From Clavibacter capsici (GTDB taxonomy: Bacteria; Actinomycetota; Actinomycetes; Actinomycetales; Microbacteriaceae): a DNA stretch of 64,000 nt. The stretch spans positions 2,728,001 to 2,792,000 of the forward strand of contig NZ_CP012573.1 of assembly GCF_001280205.1 (NCBI RefSeq), written 5' to 3'. The position numbers were made by a program, and so were the translations under genes. The notes below the pieces were generated by a model. It had not been told where the DNA came from and did no database searches. It saw only the letters and a program-made list of their open reading frames with translations. Positions 37,191-46,612 of the stretch are shown piece by piece; positions within the stretch are counted from its first letter, which is position 1; each line of letters begins with the position of its first letter.

Positions 37191-37843
37191 CGGATCCCAC
37201 CGCGCCCACCCCGCCGGACGCGCCGGCGCCGCCCGAGGACGTCGCGGCCTTCGCCGGGCTGGCCGGGCTCACCTTCCTGCAGCCGCCCCGCGGGATCACG
37301 GCGGTGCTCGCCGACGCCGTACGGGTGATCGGGTTGCTCACGTTCCTCTTCTCCGTGTTCGCGTGGACGGGCACGACGTCGGCGATGTTCGCGCTCGCGC
37401 TGCTCGGCCTCGTCGCGCCGCGCGGCCTCGGGGCGCGGCCGGGGCTCGACCTCGGCATCGGGATCACGACGCTCGTCTCCGCCGCGAGCAACCGGCTCGA
37501 CCTGTACGAGACGCTGCCGTGGTGGGACATCCCCGCGCACCTCGTCACGACGGCGGCGCTCGCCGCGCTCGTGATCCTGCTGGCCGACCGCGCGGGCGTC
37601 ATGGTCGACCGGCGGCCGCTGCCCCTCGGGATCCTCAGCCTCACCGTCGGCCTCGCGCTCTCGGCGCTGTGGGAGCTCGGCGAGTGGGCGGGGCAGACGT
37701 GGCTGGATCCGGAGATCCTCACCGGGTACTCGGACACCATCGGCGACATGGCGGTCGGCGGGCTGGGCGCTCTGCTCATCGCGCCGCTCATGCCGATGCT
37801 GCTGGCCAGGTCGCGGTGGATCACGGAGGCGCCCCGGCGCTGA
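37184..37843 (+). CDS. Integral membrane protein, YjdF/DUF2238-like
   Basis: 219 aa with about six hydrophobic helices after a Pro-rich N-terminus. The segment YETLPWWDIPAHLVTTA and the later LWELGEWAGQ…GYSDTIGDMAVGGLGALL resemble the conserved acidic and His positions of the YjdF (DUF2238) membrane family of unknown function. GTG 37184 overlaps the EEP gene by 7 bp, so the two are translationally coupled. Function not inferred. Confidence 0.72.
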   Translation: MLTDPTAPTPPDAPAPPEDVAAFAGLAGLTFLQPPRGITAVLADAVRVIGLLTFLFSVFAWTGTTSAMFALALLGLVAPRGLGARPGLDLGIGITTLVSAASNRLDLYETLPWWDIPAHLVTTAALAALVILLADRAGVMVDRRPLPLGILSLTVGLALSALWELGEWAGQTWLDPEILTGYSDTIGDMAVGGLGALLIAPLMPMLLARSRWITEAPRR

Positions 37844-37900
37844 CGGCGCGCGCGGTCCCGCCGTCGCGCCCCCATCCGAGGGCGCTGCTCCCCCAGCGCG

Positions 37901-37961
37901 CGGAGAAGTGTGACGCCCCGAGGAGAAGTGCTCCGGGGCGGGTTTGGGAGGAGGAGCAGTC
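37901..37961 (+). promoter_or_regulatory. Multi-box GAGAAG element upstream of heptose operon 1 (copy 2)
   Basis: Same three boxes in the same order as 6874-6957: CGGAGAAGT (37901-37909), CCGAGGAGAAGTGCTC (37918-37933) and GGAGGAGCAGTC (37950-37961). It ends 15 bp before the GmhB-GT9 start codon. The palindrome of copy 1 is absent. Confidence 0.5.
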
Positions 37962-37976
37962 GGGTACTGGCCGATC

Positions 37977-39590
37977 ATGCGCTCGCCCGGGAACGACCTC
38001 GAGGCCGTCCTGTTCGACCGGGACGGGACGCTCGTCGTCGACGTGCCGTACAACGGCGACCCCGACCTCGTCACGCTCATGCCCGGCGCCCGCGAGGCGA
38101 TCGACGCCGTGCGCGCCGCCGGCCTCCGCGTCGGGATGGTGACCAACCAGTCCGGCATCGCGCGGGGCCTCATCACCCGGGAGCAAGCCGACGCCGTCAA
38201 CGCGCGCGTGCAGGAGCTGCTCGGCGCGTTCGACCTCGTGCTGCTGTGCCCGCACGGATCCGACGACGGCTGCGACTGCCGGAAGCCGCAGCCCGGCATG
38301 GTGCTCGAGGCCTGCCGGACATGGGGCGTGGATCCGTCGCGCGTCGCGGTCGTGGGCGACATCGCCGCCGACATGGGCGCCGCACGGGCCGCGGGCGCGC
38401 GCGGCGTGCTCGTGCCGACGCCCGTCACACGCGAGGAGGAGGTGGCCGAGGCGGAGCTCGTCGCCCCGACGATCCTCGACGCCGTGCACCTCCTCATCCA
38501 CGACCCCGCGCCCCGCCGCGTGCTCGTCGTGCGGCTCGACTCCGTGGGCGACGTGCTCATCTCGGGGCCCGCGGTGCGCGCCGTCGCCGCCGATCCGCGC
38601 GTCGAGGTCCACCTGCTCTGCGGCCCGCGCGGCGCGTCCGCCGGCCGGCTGCTGCCCGGCGTCCACGCGGTGCACGTGTGGGACGCGCCGTGGATCTCCT
38701 CCCCCGCGCCCGCCGCCGACGCCGCCGCGGTGGACGCCCTGCACGCGATCCTCGCGGAGGTCGACGCCGACGAGGCTGTCATCCTCACCTCCTTCCACCA
38801 GTCGCCGCTCCCGCTCGCGCTGCTGCTGCGGCTCGCCGGTGTGCGGCGGATCACGGGTGCCAGCGTCGACTACGCCGGCTCCCTCCTCGACGTGCGGCTG
38901 AAGCCGGGCGAGGACCTCGACGAGGACCAGCCCGAGCCCGAGCGCGCCCTCCGGATCGCGGCCGCGGCCGGCCACGCGCTGCCCGCCGACGACGACGGCC
39001 GGCTCGCCGTGCGCGACGCCGAGCTGCCGTCCGACGTGGACGCGCTCCTCCCCGACGGCCCGTTCGCGCTCGTGCACCCGGGCGCCGCGGTCGGCGCGCG
39101 CTCGTACCCGGCCGACCAGCACCGGGATGCCGTCGCGCTCCTCGCCGCGCGCGGGATCCCCGTGGTCGTCACCGGCGGGCCGGACGAGCGCGAGCTCACG
39201 GCGCACGTCGCCGGATCCGCCGGCATCGACCTCGGCGGACGCACCGACCTCGCCGGCCTCGGCGCGCTCATGCGCCGCGCGGCCGTGCTCGTGAGCGGCA
39301 ACACCGGGCCCGCGCACCTCGCCGCGGCGGTCGGCCTCCCCGTCGTCAGCCTGTTCTCGCCCGTGGTGCCGCCGATCCGCTGGGCGCCGTACCGGGTGCC
39401 CGTGATCCTGCTCGGCGACCAGGACGCGGCATGCAGGCTCAGCCGCGCGCGCGACTGCCCGGTCCCCGGCCACCCGTGCCTCGCCGGCGTCTCCCCCGCG
39501 GAGGTCGCCGACGCCGTCGAGCGCCTGCTCGCGACCACCGGCGGCACGGGCGGCACCGGCTCGCGATCGACCTCGGAGGTGCCCGCATGA
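37977..39590 (+). CDS. GmhB-type HAD phosphatase fused to GT9 glycosyltransferase
   Basis: 537-aa fusion. Residues ~1-175 are a histidinol-phosphatase/GmhB HAD domain: [11 protein letters not shown] (nucleophile Asp), [11 protein letters not shown] and the zinc loop [18 protein letters not shown] typical of D-glycero-D-manno-heptose-1,7-bisphosphate 7-phosphatase. Residues ~180-520 are GT9: [21 protein letters not shown], then [13 protein letters not shown] and [18 protein letters not shown] heptose phosphatase joined to a heptosyltransferase-type domain links precursor synthesis and transfer. ATG 37977 has TACTGG 6 nt upstream and no Shine-Dalgarno. It is the first gene of a five-gene operon. 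Confidence 0.88.
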   Translation: MRSPGNDLEAVLFDRDGTLVVDVPYNGDPDLVTLMPGAREAIDAVRAAGLRVGMVTNQSGIARGLITREQADAVNARVQELLGAFDLVLLCPHGSDDGCDCRKPQPGMVLEACRTWGVDPSRVAVVGDIAADMGAARAAGARGVLVPTPVTREEEVAEAELVAPTILDAVHLLIHDPAPRRVLVVRLDSVGDVLISGPAVRAVAADPRVEVHLLCGPRGASAGRLLPGVHAVHVWDAPWISSPAPAADAAAVDALHAILAEVDADEAVILTSFHQSPLPLALLLRLAGVRRITGASVDYAGSLLDVRLKPGEDLDEDQPEPERALRIAAAAGHALPADDDGRLAVRDAELPSDVDALLPDGPFALVHPGAAVGARSYPADQHRDAVALLAARGIPVVVTGGPDERELTAHVAGSAGIDLGGRTDLAGLGALMRRAAVLVSGNTGPAHLAAAVGLPVVSLFSPVVPPIRWAPYRVPVILLGDQDAACRLSRARDCPVPGHPCLAGVSPAEVADAVERLLATTGGTGGTGSRSTSEVPA

Positions 39591-40639
39591 GGATCCTGAT
39601 GTGGCACGTCCACGGCGGCTGGACCGACTCGTTCGTCCTCGGGTCGCACGAGATCCTGTTCCCCACCACCCCCGCGCGCGACGCGTGGGGCCTCGGCCGC
39701 GGCGGCCGCGCCTGGCCCGCGAGCGCCCGCGAGGTGGATCCGTCGTCCCTGCACGACGCCGACGTCGACCTCGTGCTGCTCCAGCGCGTCGCCGAGATCG
39801 AGGAGGCGGAGCGCCTGCTCGGCCGCCGCCTCGGGTCCGACGTGCCCGCCGTCTTCCTCGAGCACAACACCCCGCGCGGCGCCCCGACCGAGACCGTGCA
39901 CGCGCTGGCCGACCGCGACGACATCCCCGTGATCCACGTCACGCGCTTCAACGCGCTCATGTGGGACACCGGCGTCGCGCCCACGACGGTCGTCGAGCAC
40001 GGCGTGCCCGACCCCGGCGCGCTGTACACGGGCGCCTCGCGGTCGTTCGGCGCGGTGATCAACGAGCCCGTGCGCCGCGGCCGCATCACCGGCACCGACC
40101 TGCTGCCCGCGTTCGCGGCGGTCGCGCCCGTCGAGGTGTTCGGCATGGGCACGGACCTGCTGCCCGGCGCCTTCCCGACGCTCGGCGACCGGATCGTCCC
40201 GCGCGGCGACCTGCCGACCTTGGCGCTGCACCCCGAGCTCGCGCAGCTCCGCGCCTACATCCACCCGCACCGCTGGACCTCGCTCGGCCTGTCGCTGCTC
40301 GAGGCGATGCACATGGCGATGCCCGTGCTCGTGCTCGACGCGACCGAGGCGTCGCGCGCGGTGCCGGCGGACGCGGGCGCGATCTCCTCCGACCCGGCCG
40401 ACCTCGTGCGCGTCGCCCGGCTGCTGCTCGAGTATCCCGACGAGGCCGCCCGCCGCGGACGCGTCGCCCGCGAGGCCGCGCTCGCCCGGTACTCGCTCGG
40501 CCGCTTCCTCGCCGACATGGACGCCGCGCTGCACGACGCGGTGGACGCCGCCGCCGCGCGCCGCTCCCGTCGCGCACCCGCCGGATCCAGCCCCACGCAC
40601 TCCCCGCACCACCCGCTCGACGAGAGGACGACACGATGA
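39587..40639 (+). CDS. Glycosyltransferase (GT-B, GT1/GT4-like)
   Basis: 350 aa. It opens with [12 protein letters not shown] and has the C-terminal GT4-like segment [28 protein letters not shown], corresponding to the nucleotide-sugar E-x7-E region. The C-terminal tail is Arg/Pro-rich and disordered. The ATG overlaps the upstream stop (ATGA) with GGAGG in front, and its own stop overlaps the next start, so expression is tightly coupled to the heptose genes. Donor and acceptor unknown. Confidence 0.83.
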   Translation: MRILMWHVHGGWTDSFVLGSHEILFPTTPARDAWGLGRGGRAWPASAREVDPSSLHDADVDLVLLQRVAEIEEAERLLGRRLGSDVPAVFLEHNTPRGAPTETVHALADRDDIPVIHVTRFNALMWDTGVAPTTVVEHGVPDPGALYTGASRSFGAVINEPVRRGRITGTDLLPAFAAVAPVEVFGMGTDLLPGAFPTLGDRIVPRGDLPTLALHPELAQLRAYIHPHRWTSLGLSLLEAMHMAMPVLVLDATEASRAVPADAGAISSDPADLVRVARLLLEYPDEAARRGRVAREAALARYSLGRFLADMDAALHDAVDAAAARRSRRAPAGSSPTHSPHHPLDERTTR

Positions 40640-42585
40640 GGATCGCGATGATCTCGGAGCACGCCAGCCCGCTGGCGACGCTCGGCGGCGTGGACGCCGG
40701 CGGCCAGAACGTGCACGTCGCCGCGCTGTCGGCCGCGCTCGCGGACGAGGGCCACACCGTCACCGTCTACACGCGCCGCGACGACGCGTCGCTGCCCGCC
40801 CGGGTCGCCTTCGCGCCCGGCGTGGAGGTCGTGCACCTCGACGCCGGACCCGCGCGCGCCGTGCCCAAGGACGAGCTGCTGCCGCACATGGGCGAGCTCG
40901 CCGACGGCCTCCTCGCCGACTGGCGCACCAACCGGCCCGACGTCGTGCACAGCCACTTCTGGATGTCGGGCGTCGCGGCCCTCGACGCCGCCGCCCGCCT
41001 CGCGTCCTCCCCGGTCGGCGCCGCCGCGGCCCCGCCCGTGCTGCACACCTTCCACGCGCTCGGATCCGTGAAGCGCCGCCACCTCGGCGCCGAGGACACG
41101 AGCCCCGCCGAGCGCGCCGAGCTGGAGCCCGGCGTGGGCCGCCGCGCCGACGCCGTCGTCGCGACCTGCTCCGACGAGGCCGCGGAGCTCGTGCGCGCGG
41201 GCGTCGACGCGGCCCGCATCACCGTGATCCCCTGCGGCGTCGACATCGAGCACTTCACGCCGCGTTCGTACGCGGACACGGACGCCGACACGGACGCCGG
41301 CTCCGGCGCCCCGATGCGCGTCATGGTCGTCGGCCGCCTGGTGCCGCGCAAGGGCGTGGACCTCGCGATCACGGCCCTCGGGATCCTCGCCGACCGCGGC
41401 CAGCGGGACGTCGAGCTCGTGATCGTCGGCGGATCCGGCGACGCCGCGGGCGCCACCGAGGACGCCGAGGCCCGCCGCCTGATGGACGCCGCCCGCGCCG
41501 CCGGGGTCGCCGACCGCGTGCGCCTGCACGGCCGCGTCTCCCAGGCCGACATGCCCGCCGTGATGCGCTCGGCCGACGTCGTGGTGTGCGCGCCCTGGTA
41601 CGAGCCGTTCGGCATCGTGCCGCTCGAGGCGATGGCCTCCGGCGTGCCCGTCGTCGCGTCGGCCGTGGGCGGCCTCACCGACAGCGTGGTCGACGGCGTG
41701 ACGGGGATCCTCGTCCCGCCGCGCGACCCCGCCGCCATCGCGGACGCCCTCGGGATGCTCCTCGCGGATCCCGCCCGCCGCCGCGCGCTCGGCCGCGCCG
41801 GCCGCGACCGCATGGAGCACGGCTACTCGTGGGCCACCGTCGCGGCCCGCACAGCAGACGCCTACCGCTCCGCGATCCAGTCCGCCGCGATCGACGACCT
41901 CCCCGACGACCCGACCGTGGTCGACGCGCACCTCGACGCGCTCGGCCCGGTGCTCGACGCCCTCCGCACGCACGCGCCGCGCCTCACCGCGTGGGGCAAC
42001 GAGATGGCCGACCGCCTCAGCCACGGCGCGCGCCTCATCGCGGCGGGCAACGGCGGATCCGCGGCCGAGGCCCAGCACCTCACGAGCGAGCTGGTGGGCC
42101 GGTTCGACGGCGACCGCCGCCCGTTCTCCGCCATCGCGCTGCACTCGGAGTCGTCCGCGGTCACCGCGATCGGCAACGACTACGGCTTCGACGAGGTCTT
42201 CGCCCGGCAGGTGCACGCGCATGCGCGATCGGGCGACATCGTCGTGCTGCTCTCCACGAGCGGACGCAGCGCCAACCTGCTCCGGGCCGCCGCTGCCGCG
42301 CGCGCCGCCGGCGCCACGACCTGGGCGATGACGGGACCCGGCCCGAACCCGCTGGTGGAGGCGTGCGACGAGTCCATCGCCCTCGACGGGCCGTCGGCCA
42401 ACGTGCAGGAGGCGCAGCTCGTCGCCGTGCACGCGATCTGCCGCTCCTTCGAGAGCAGGTTGCAGGCGAACGACCGGGCCGCCGCGCGCGCGTCGGCGAC
42501 GGCATCGCCCGGATCCGCCGCCTCCGTCCCCGTGACGGTCGCGCCCGCGACCACCACGACCGCTCCCGCGGAGGTGCCGGCATGA
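40636..42585 (+). CDS. GT4 glycosyltransferase fused to GmhA sedoheptulose-7-phosphate isomerase
   Basis: 649-aa fusion. Residues ~1-415 are GT4: [19 protein letters not shown] at the N-terminus and [20 protein letters not shown] (E-x7-E). Residues ~430-630 are a SIS-domain Gmh[21 protein letters not shown] with the catalytic Glu, [16 protein letters not shown], and [14 protein letters not shown] with the Gln and His of the active site. GmhA makes D-glycero-D-manno-heptose 7-phosphate. ATGA overlaps at both ends. The pairing in one chain is unusual. Confidence 0.88.
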   Translation: MRIAMISEHASPLATLGGVDAGGQNVHVAALSAALADEGHTVTVYTRRDDASLPARVAFAPGVEVVHLDAGPARAVPKDELLPHMGELADGLLADWRTNRPDVVHSHFWMSGVAALDAAARLASSPVGAAAAPPVLHTFHALGSVKRRHLGAEDTSPAERAELEPGVGRRADAVVATCSDEAAELVRAGVDAARITVIPCGVDIEHFTPRSYADTDADTDAGSGAPMRVMVVGRLVPRKGVDLAITALGILADRGQRDVELVIVGGSGDAAGATEDAEARRLMDAARAAGVADRVRLHGRVSQADMPAVMRSADVVVCAPWYEPFGIVPLEAMASGVPVVASAVGGLTDSVVDGVTGILVPPRDPAAIADALGMLLADPARRRALGRAGRDRMEHGYSWATVAARTADAYRSAIQSAAIDDLPDDPTVVDAHLDALGPVLDALRTHAPRLTAWGNEMADRLSHGARLIAAGNGGSAAEAQHLTSELVGRFDGDRRPFSAIALHSESSAVTAIGNDYGFDEVFARQVHAHARSGDIVVLLSTSGRSANLLRAAAAARAAGATTWAMTGPGPNPLVEACDESIALDGPSANVQEAQLVAVHAICRSFESRLQANDRAAARASATASPGSAASVPVTVAPATTTTAPAEVPA

Positions 42586-43958
42586 GGATCGTCGTGGTCG
42601 GCGACGTCCTGCTCGACGTCGACATGACCGGAGCCGCGCACCGCCTCAGCCCCGACGCGCCCGTGCCCGTCATCGAGGTCGAGGAGTCGCTGCCCCGCGC
42701 GGGCGGCGCCGGCCTCGTCGCGACGATGCTCGCGCGCGACGGCCACGACGTGCGCCTCGTCACCGTGCTCTCCGACGACCATCACTCCGCGACCCTCCGC
42801 GCGTGCCTCGACCGGATCGAGGTCGTCGCCGGCCCGTCCGGCGCACCCACGCCCGTGAAGACCCGCGTCCGCGCCGACGGCCACGCCATCGCCCGCATCG
42901 ACGAGGGCTGCGCGCCGCCGCCCACGCCCGTCGCGACCGACGCGATGCTCGACGCGATCGCCACGGCCGACGCCATCGTCGTCGCCGACTACGGCCGCGG
43001 CGTCACGCGCGACCCGCGCCTCCGCGCCGCCCTCGACGCGCGCGCCGCCGACGTGCCGCTCGTGTGGGATCCGCACCCCGCGGGCGAGCCGCCCGTCCCG
43101 AACACGACGCTCGCCACCCCGAACCTCGCCGAGGCGCGCGCGTTCTCCGGGCTAGCCGGCCGCGACGTCGCCGCGGCCGCCGACGCCGCCCGCCTCCTCC
43201 AGGAGCGGTGGGGCGTGGGCACGGTCGCCGTCACGATGAGCGAGCGCGGCGCGCTGCTCGTCTCGGCGCCGTCGGGTGGATCCCCGTCCATGCCCGTCAT
43301 CGTCCCCGCCCCGCTCGTCGCGACCGGCGACCCGTGCGGCGCCGGCGACCGCCTCGCCGCCACGGCACTCGCGGCCCTCGCCGGCGGATCCGCGGTGGAC
43401 GACGCCATGCGCGACGCCGTCGCCTCCGCCGCCGAGTACGTGGACGCGGGCGGCGTCGCCACCCTCACGGGTCCGCCCGCCGCGCGCCCCATCGGCGGGC
43501 ACGCGGCGAGCGCCCTCCAGGTGGTCCGCGCGACCCGGGCCGCCGGCGGCACCGTCGTCGCGACCGGCGGCTGCTTCGACCTCGTGCACGCCGGCCACGC
43601 CCGCACGCTGGCCGCGGCCCGCGCGCTCGGCGACTGCCTCGTCGTGCTCCTCAACTCGGACGACTCGGTGCGCCGCCTCAAGGGACCCGAGCGCCCGATC
43701 ATGACCGAGGAGGACCGCGTCGACCTCCTCATGTCGCTCGGCGTGGTGGACGCGGTCGTGCTCTTCTCCGAGGACACCCCCGAGGAGGCGCTCCGCTCCA
43801 TCAAGCCCGACCTCTGGGTCAAGGGCGGCGACTACCGCGCCGAGGACCTCCCCGAGTCGGCGGTCATCGCCGAGTGGGGCGGCCAGGCCGTGACCGTCCC
43901 GTACCACCCCGGCCGCTCGACCACGAAGCTCGCGGGCGCCCTCGCCCGCGTCGGCTGA
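42582..43958 (+). CDS. hldE: HldE-like bifunctional heptose kinase / adenylyltransferase, copy 1
   Basis: 458 aa. A PfkB-type kinase domain (residues ~1-310) has [11 protein letters not shown] and [14 protein letters not shown]-terminal cytidylyltransferase-fold domain has [11 protein letters not shown] (HxGH), [19 protein letters not shown] and VKGGDY. The kinase departs from canon: the usual GGAANVA is GGAGLVA, and the GAGD loop is followed by RL rather than T. It should phosphorylate heptose-7-phosphate at C1 and adenylylate it. ATGA overlap and GGAGG couple it to the GT4-GmhA gene. Confidence 0.87.
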   Translation: MRIVVVGDVLLDVDMTGAAHRLSPDAPVPVIEVEESLPRAGGAGLVATMLARDGHDVRLVTVLSDDHHSATLRACLDRIEVVAGPSGAPTPVKTRVRADGHAIARIDEGCAPPPTPVATDAMLDAIATADAIVVADYGRGVTRDPRLRAALDARAADVPLVWDPHPAGEPPVPNTTLATPNLAEARAFSGLAGRDVAAAADAARLLQERWGVGTVAVTMSERGALLVSAPSGGSPSMPVIVPAPLVATGDPCGAGDRLAATALAALAGGSAVDDAMRDAVASAAEYVDAGGVATLTGPPAARPIGGHAASALQVVRATRAAGGTVVATGGCFDLVHAGHARTLAAARALGDCLVVLLNSDDSVRRLKGPERPIMTEEDRVDLLMSLGVVDAVVLFSEDTPEEALRSIKPDLWVKGGDYRAEDLPESAVIAEWGGQAVTVPYHPGRSTTKLAGALARVG

Positions 43959-44031
43959 GCCCGCTGATCCGCACCACTCCCCTGAACCACCGCGCCCACC
44001 AGGCGCGATCCGCTCCACGGAAGGAACACCC

Positions 44032-44736
44032 ATGACCGACTCCCCCCGCCCCAGCACCGGCCGCGTCCTCATCACCGGAGGCGCGTCCGGGCTCGGCGCC
44101 GCGGTCGCGCAGGCGGTCCTCGCGGCCGGCGGCGAGCCCATCGTGCTCGACCTCGACACCTCGAGCGTCACCGGCATGGAGGCGCACCGCATCGACGTCT
44201 CCGACACCCGCGCCACCGAGGCGCTCGTCACCGAGATCGCGCAGAAGCACGGCGGGCTGGATGCCGTCGTCACCGCCGCGGGCATCGACCGCTGCGGCCG
44301 CCTCGTCGACGTCGCCCCCACCGAGTGGGAGAAGGTCATCGGCGTGAACCTCATGGGCACGGTCGCCGTCGTCCGCGCGGCGCTGCCGTTCCTCACCGAG
44401 TCGCACGGCCGCGTCGTGACCGTCGCGTCGTCGCTCGCCATCAAGGCCGTCTCCGACGCGACCGCCTACTGCGCCTCCAAGTTCGGCGTGCTCGGCTTCA
44501 CGCGTGCCCTCGCCGCCGAGACGAAGGGCGAGGTCGGCGTGACCACGCTGATCCCCTCGGGCATGAAGACGCACTTCTTCGACGACCGCGACCCGAAGTA
44601 CAAGCCCGGCTCCGACGCGAACCTCAACGACCCGGCCGCCGTCGCCGACTCGGTGATGTTCATCCTCGGCCAGCCCCGCGGCTGCGAGATCCGCGAGCTC
44701 GTCATCACCCACGAGCTCGAGGACAGCTGGCCGTGA
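44032..44736 (+). CDS. Short-chain dehydrogenase/reductase (SDR)
   Basis: 234-aa classical SDR. The cofactor loop is TGGASGLGAAVAQAV, with an acidic residue after strand 2 (LDLDTS) favouring NAD(H). NAG is replaced by AAG in VTAAGID, and the active-site pair is Y-C-A-S-K. It is too short for the extended SDR HldD, so it is not the usual ADP-heptose 6-epimerase. GGAAGGAA precedes the ATG. It lies 73 bp after hldE and before a strong terminator, so it is probably the last gene of the operon. Confidence 0.88.
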   Translation: MTDSPRPSTGRVLITGGASGLGAAVAQAVLAAGGEPIVLDLDTSSVTGMEAHRIDVSDTRATEALVTEIAQKHGGLDAVVTAAGIDRCGRLVDVAPTEWEKVIGVNLMGTVAVVRAALPFLTESHGRVVTVASSLAIKAVSDATAYCASKFGVLGFTRALAAETKGEVGVTTLIPSGMKTHFFDDRDPKYKPGSDANLNDPAAVADSVMFILGQPRGCEIRELVITHELEDSWP

Positions 44737-44765
44737 GTCGCGGCTGATCCGCGCCACCCGCGCAT

Positions 44766-44809
44766 GAGACGAGCCCGGCCCCGCATCACACGGAGGCCGG
44801 GCTCGTCTC
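44766..44809. terminator. Strong terminator after heptose operon 1
   Basis: Perfect 15-bp stem GAGACGAGCCCGGCC/GGCCGGGCTCGTCTC around a 14-nt loop. Confidence 0.8.
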
Positions 44810-44825
44810 GTCTGTCGGGGACCCG

Positions 44826-45203
44826 TCAGTGCATCGTCGCGAACCTCGTCATGATCTGCGCCGCCACGTTGATCCCGACGATCAGCCCGATGCCCGTCGC
44901 CGGCGCCCACCACGCGTCCACGCGTCGCGTGCGGCAGACGACCGTCGCGATGATCGAGAGGACGAGGACGCCGATCGTGCCCATCACCCAGAGCCGCGAC
45001 GCCAGCTCGCCGAGGGGGTAGTCGCAGCCGGGCACAGCGCAGACAGCGGGGGTCCAGCTCGCGACCACCATCGCGATGAGACCCGCGAAGGCGAGCACCC
45101 CCTCGATCACGAGCAGGATCATGGCGAGCCGCGCGTCGTACGGCGGACGGATCGGGTCGGGCCCCGCGAGGCTCGGGCGCTGCGCGGTCTGCTGCTGGCT
45201 CAT
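44826..45203 (-). CDS. Small integral membrane protein, unknown function
   Basis: 125 aa with three predicted membrane helices (about residues 28-48, 71-92 and 100-116). Two Cys in the first loop (PAVCAVPGCDYP) could form a disulphide outside the membrane. No family is recognised. ATG 45203 has GGGGGA 4 nt upstream; an in-frame ATG at 45215 lacks one. It converges on the SDR operon across the shared hairpin. Confidence 0.72.
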   Translation of the reverse strand: MSQQQTAQRPSLAGPDPIRPPYDARLAMILLVIEGVLAFAGLIAMVVASWTPAVCAVPGCDYPLGELASRLWVMGTIGVLVLSIIATVVCRTRRVDAWWAPATGIGLIVGINVAAQIMTRFATMH

Positions 45204-45414
45204 GGTGTCCCCCATCGGTCTCGATGCCCGCGCGTCGGCGGGTGTGCGCGACGCTAGCGGTCCGGCGTCCCGCGCGGAAGGGCCTTGCGACGCGGTCGGT
45301 CCCGGCGGCGGGCCCGATCAGACCGGCCGGCCCAGCGCCACGGCCGCTCGGGGCACCGGATCTCCGACGACGCCGGCACCTCCGCACCCGATCATCGCCT
45401 GACCATCCGGCCGT

Positions 45415-45474
45415 GAGCGGACATCGGGCGACGGATCGCGACGAGCGTCGCCTAGCTTCCAGGGAGCGGACATC
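45415..45474 (+). promoter_or_regulatory. Promoter region of GH26 gene 1 with paired GAGCGGACATC motifs
   Basis: Two exact direct copies of GAGCGGACATC at 45415-45425 and 45464-45474 bracket a TAGCTT -10 (45453-45458). The second lies in GCGGA-CA-TCCGC, a palindromic context. The motif recurs upstream of GH26 gene 2. Confidence 0.55.
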
Positions 45475-45492
45475 CGCAGGAACCTGGACACC

Positions 45493-46500
45493 ATGCAGCA
45501 CCACCCCCGCCCCATCCGCCTCGCGACCACCCTCCTCCTGGGCGCCGCCCTCACCGCCGGGATCATCACCGTGGCATCTCCCGCCAGCGCCGCGACCACC
45601 GGCACGGCCTCCACCGTCGCGGGCGCCGCCCCGGCCGTCTCCGACGCCCGGCTCCGCTTCGGCGTCGCGACGCCCGGCGGGCTGACCGCGGGCGGCGAGC
45701 TCGACCAGGTCGCCGCGCAGGTCGGCGAGAGCCCGAGCATCGTGCTCTCCTACGCCGACTTCCCGCAGGCGCCGCCCATCCCGGCCCTCGACTCCGTCGC
45801 CGCCCGCGGCGCCGAGACGCTGCTCACCTGGGAGCCGTGGAAGGCGGGCGCCGGCACCGACCAGCCCGCGTACTCCAACGCGAGCATCGCCGCGGGCGAC
45901 CACGACGCGCACCTCCGCCAGTGGGGATCCGAGCTGGCCGCGTGGGGCGGTCCGGTCTTCCTCCGCTACGCGCACGAGATGAACGGCGACTGGTACCCGT
46001 GGGCCGAGGGCGTGAACGGCAACGCGCCGGGCTCCTACGCGGCCGCCTGGCGTCACGTGCACGACGTGGTCGTGGGCCAGGGCGCCAGCAACGTGCGCTG
46101 GGCGTGGACGCCGAACGTGCCCTACACCGGATCCACCCCGCTCGCGGGCCTCTACCCGGGCGACGCGTACGTCGACGTCGTCGGGCTCGACGGCTACAAC
46201 TGGGGCACCGGCGTCGCCGGCCATGCCTGGGTGTCGCCCTCCGACCTCTTCGCCCCCGGGCTCGAGCGGCTGCGCGCCGTCGCGCCGGGCAAGCCGATCA
46301 TCATCGCGGAGACCGCGTCGTCCGAGATCGGCGGATCCAAGGCCGACTGGGACCGCGACCTCGTCGCGTTCCTGCAGGCCCAGCCCGACGTCGTCGCCTT
46401 CGTCTGGTTCGACATGGACAAGGAGGCGGACTGGCGCATCGGCAGCTCCGCGTCGTCCGCCACCGCCGTCCGCGACGCGCTCGCCGCCCGTCGCGTCTGA
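45493..46500 (+). CDS. Secreted GH26-like glycoside hydrolase (copy 1)
   Basis: 335 aa with signal peptide (cleavage near ASPASA-ATT). The catalytic pair fits GH26: acid/base Glu in LRYAHEMNGDWYPW and nucleophile Glu in IIIAETASSE. YTGSTPLAGLYPGD and VWFDMDKEADWRI match the tandem partner. GH26 enzymes are mainly beta-mannanases, with some beta-1,3-xylanases and lichenases, so a plant hemicellulose is the likely target. AGGA precedes the ATG by 10 nt. Its paralogue follows 112 bp downstream. Confidence 0.85.
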   Translation: MQHHPRPIRLATTLLLGAALTAGIITVASPASAATTGTASTVAGAAPAVSDARLRFGVATPGGLTAGGELDQVAAQVGESPSIVLSYADFPQAPPIPALDSVAARGAETLLTWEPWKAGAGTDQPAYSNASIAAGDHDAHLRQWGSELAAWGGPVFLRYAHEMNGDWYPWAEGVNGNAPGSYAAAWRHVHDVVVGQGASNVRWAWTPNVPYTGSTPLAGLYPGDAYVDVVGLDGYNWGTGVAGHAWVSPSDLFAPGLERLRAVAPGKPIIIAETASSEIGGSKADWDRDLVAFLQAQPDVVAFVWFDMDKEADWRIGSSASSATAVRDALAARRV

Positions 46501-46552
46501 TGTCCGCTCAGCCCTCGCCATCGGATCCCGTCGCCAGACGGACATCCGATGG
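46499..46552. promoter_or_regulatory. Inverted CGGACATC motifs and hairpin upstream of GH26 gene 2
   Basis: GATGTCCGCTC (46499-46509) is the reverse complement of the 11-nt motif found twice before GH26 gene 1. CGGACATC recurs at 46539-46546. A separate perfect 9-bp inverted repeat CCATCGGAT/ATCCGATGG (46518-46552) overlaps the second copy and could terminate gene 1. Confidence 0.5.
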
Positions 46553-46612
46553 ACGGAGGGCGCCGAAGAACATACGCTTGCATACATCCATCGGGGGAAG
46601 GACCCAATCACC

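Noticed and set aside
44032-44736. SDR as the ADP-heptose 6-epimerase HldD
   Set aside because: It is a 234-aa classical SDR with YxxxK, shorter and different from the extended-SDR epimerase.
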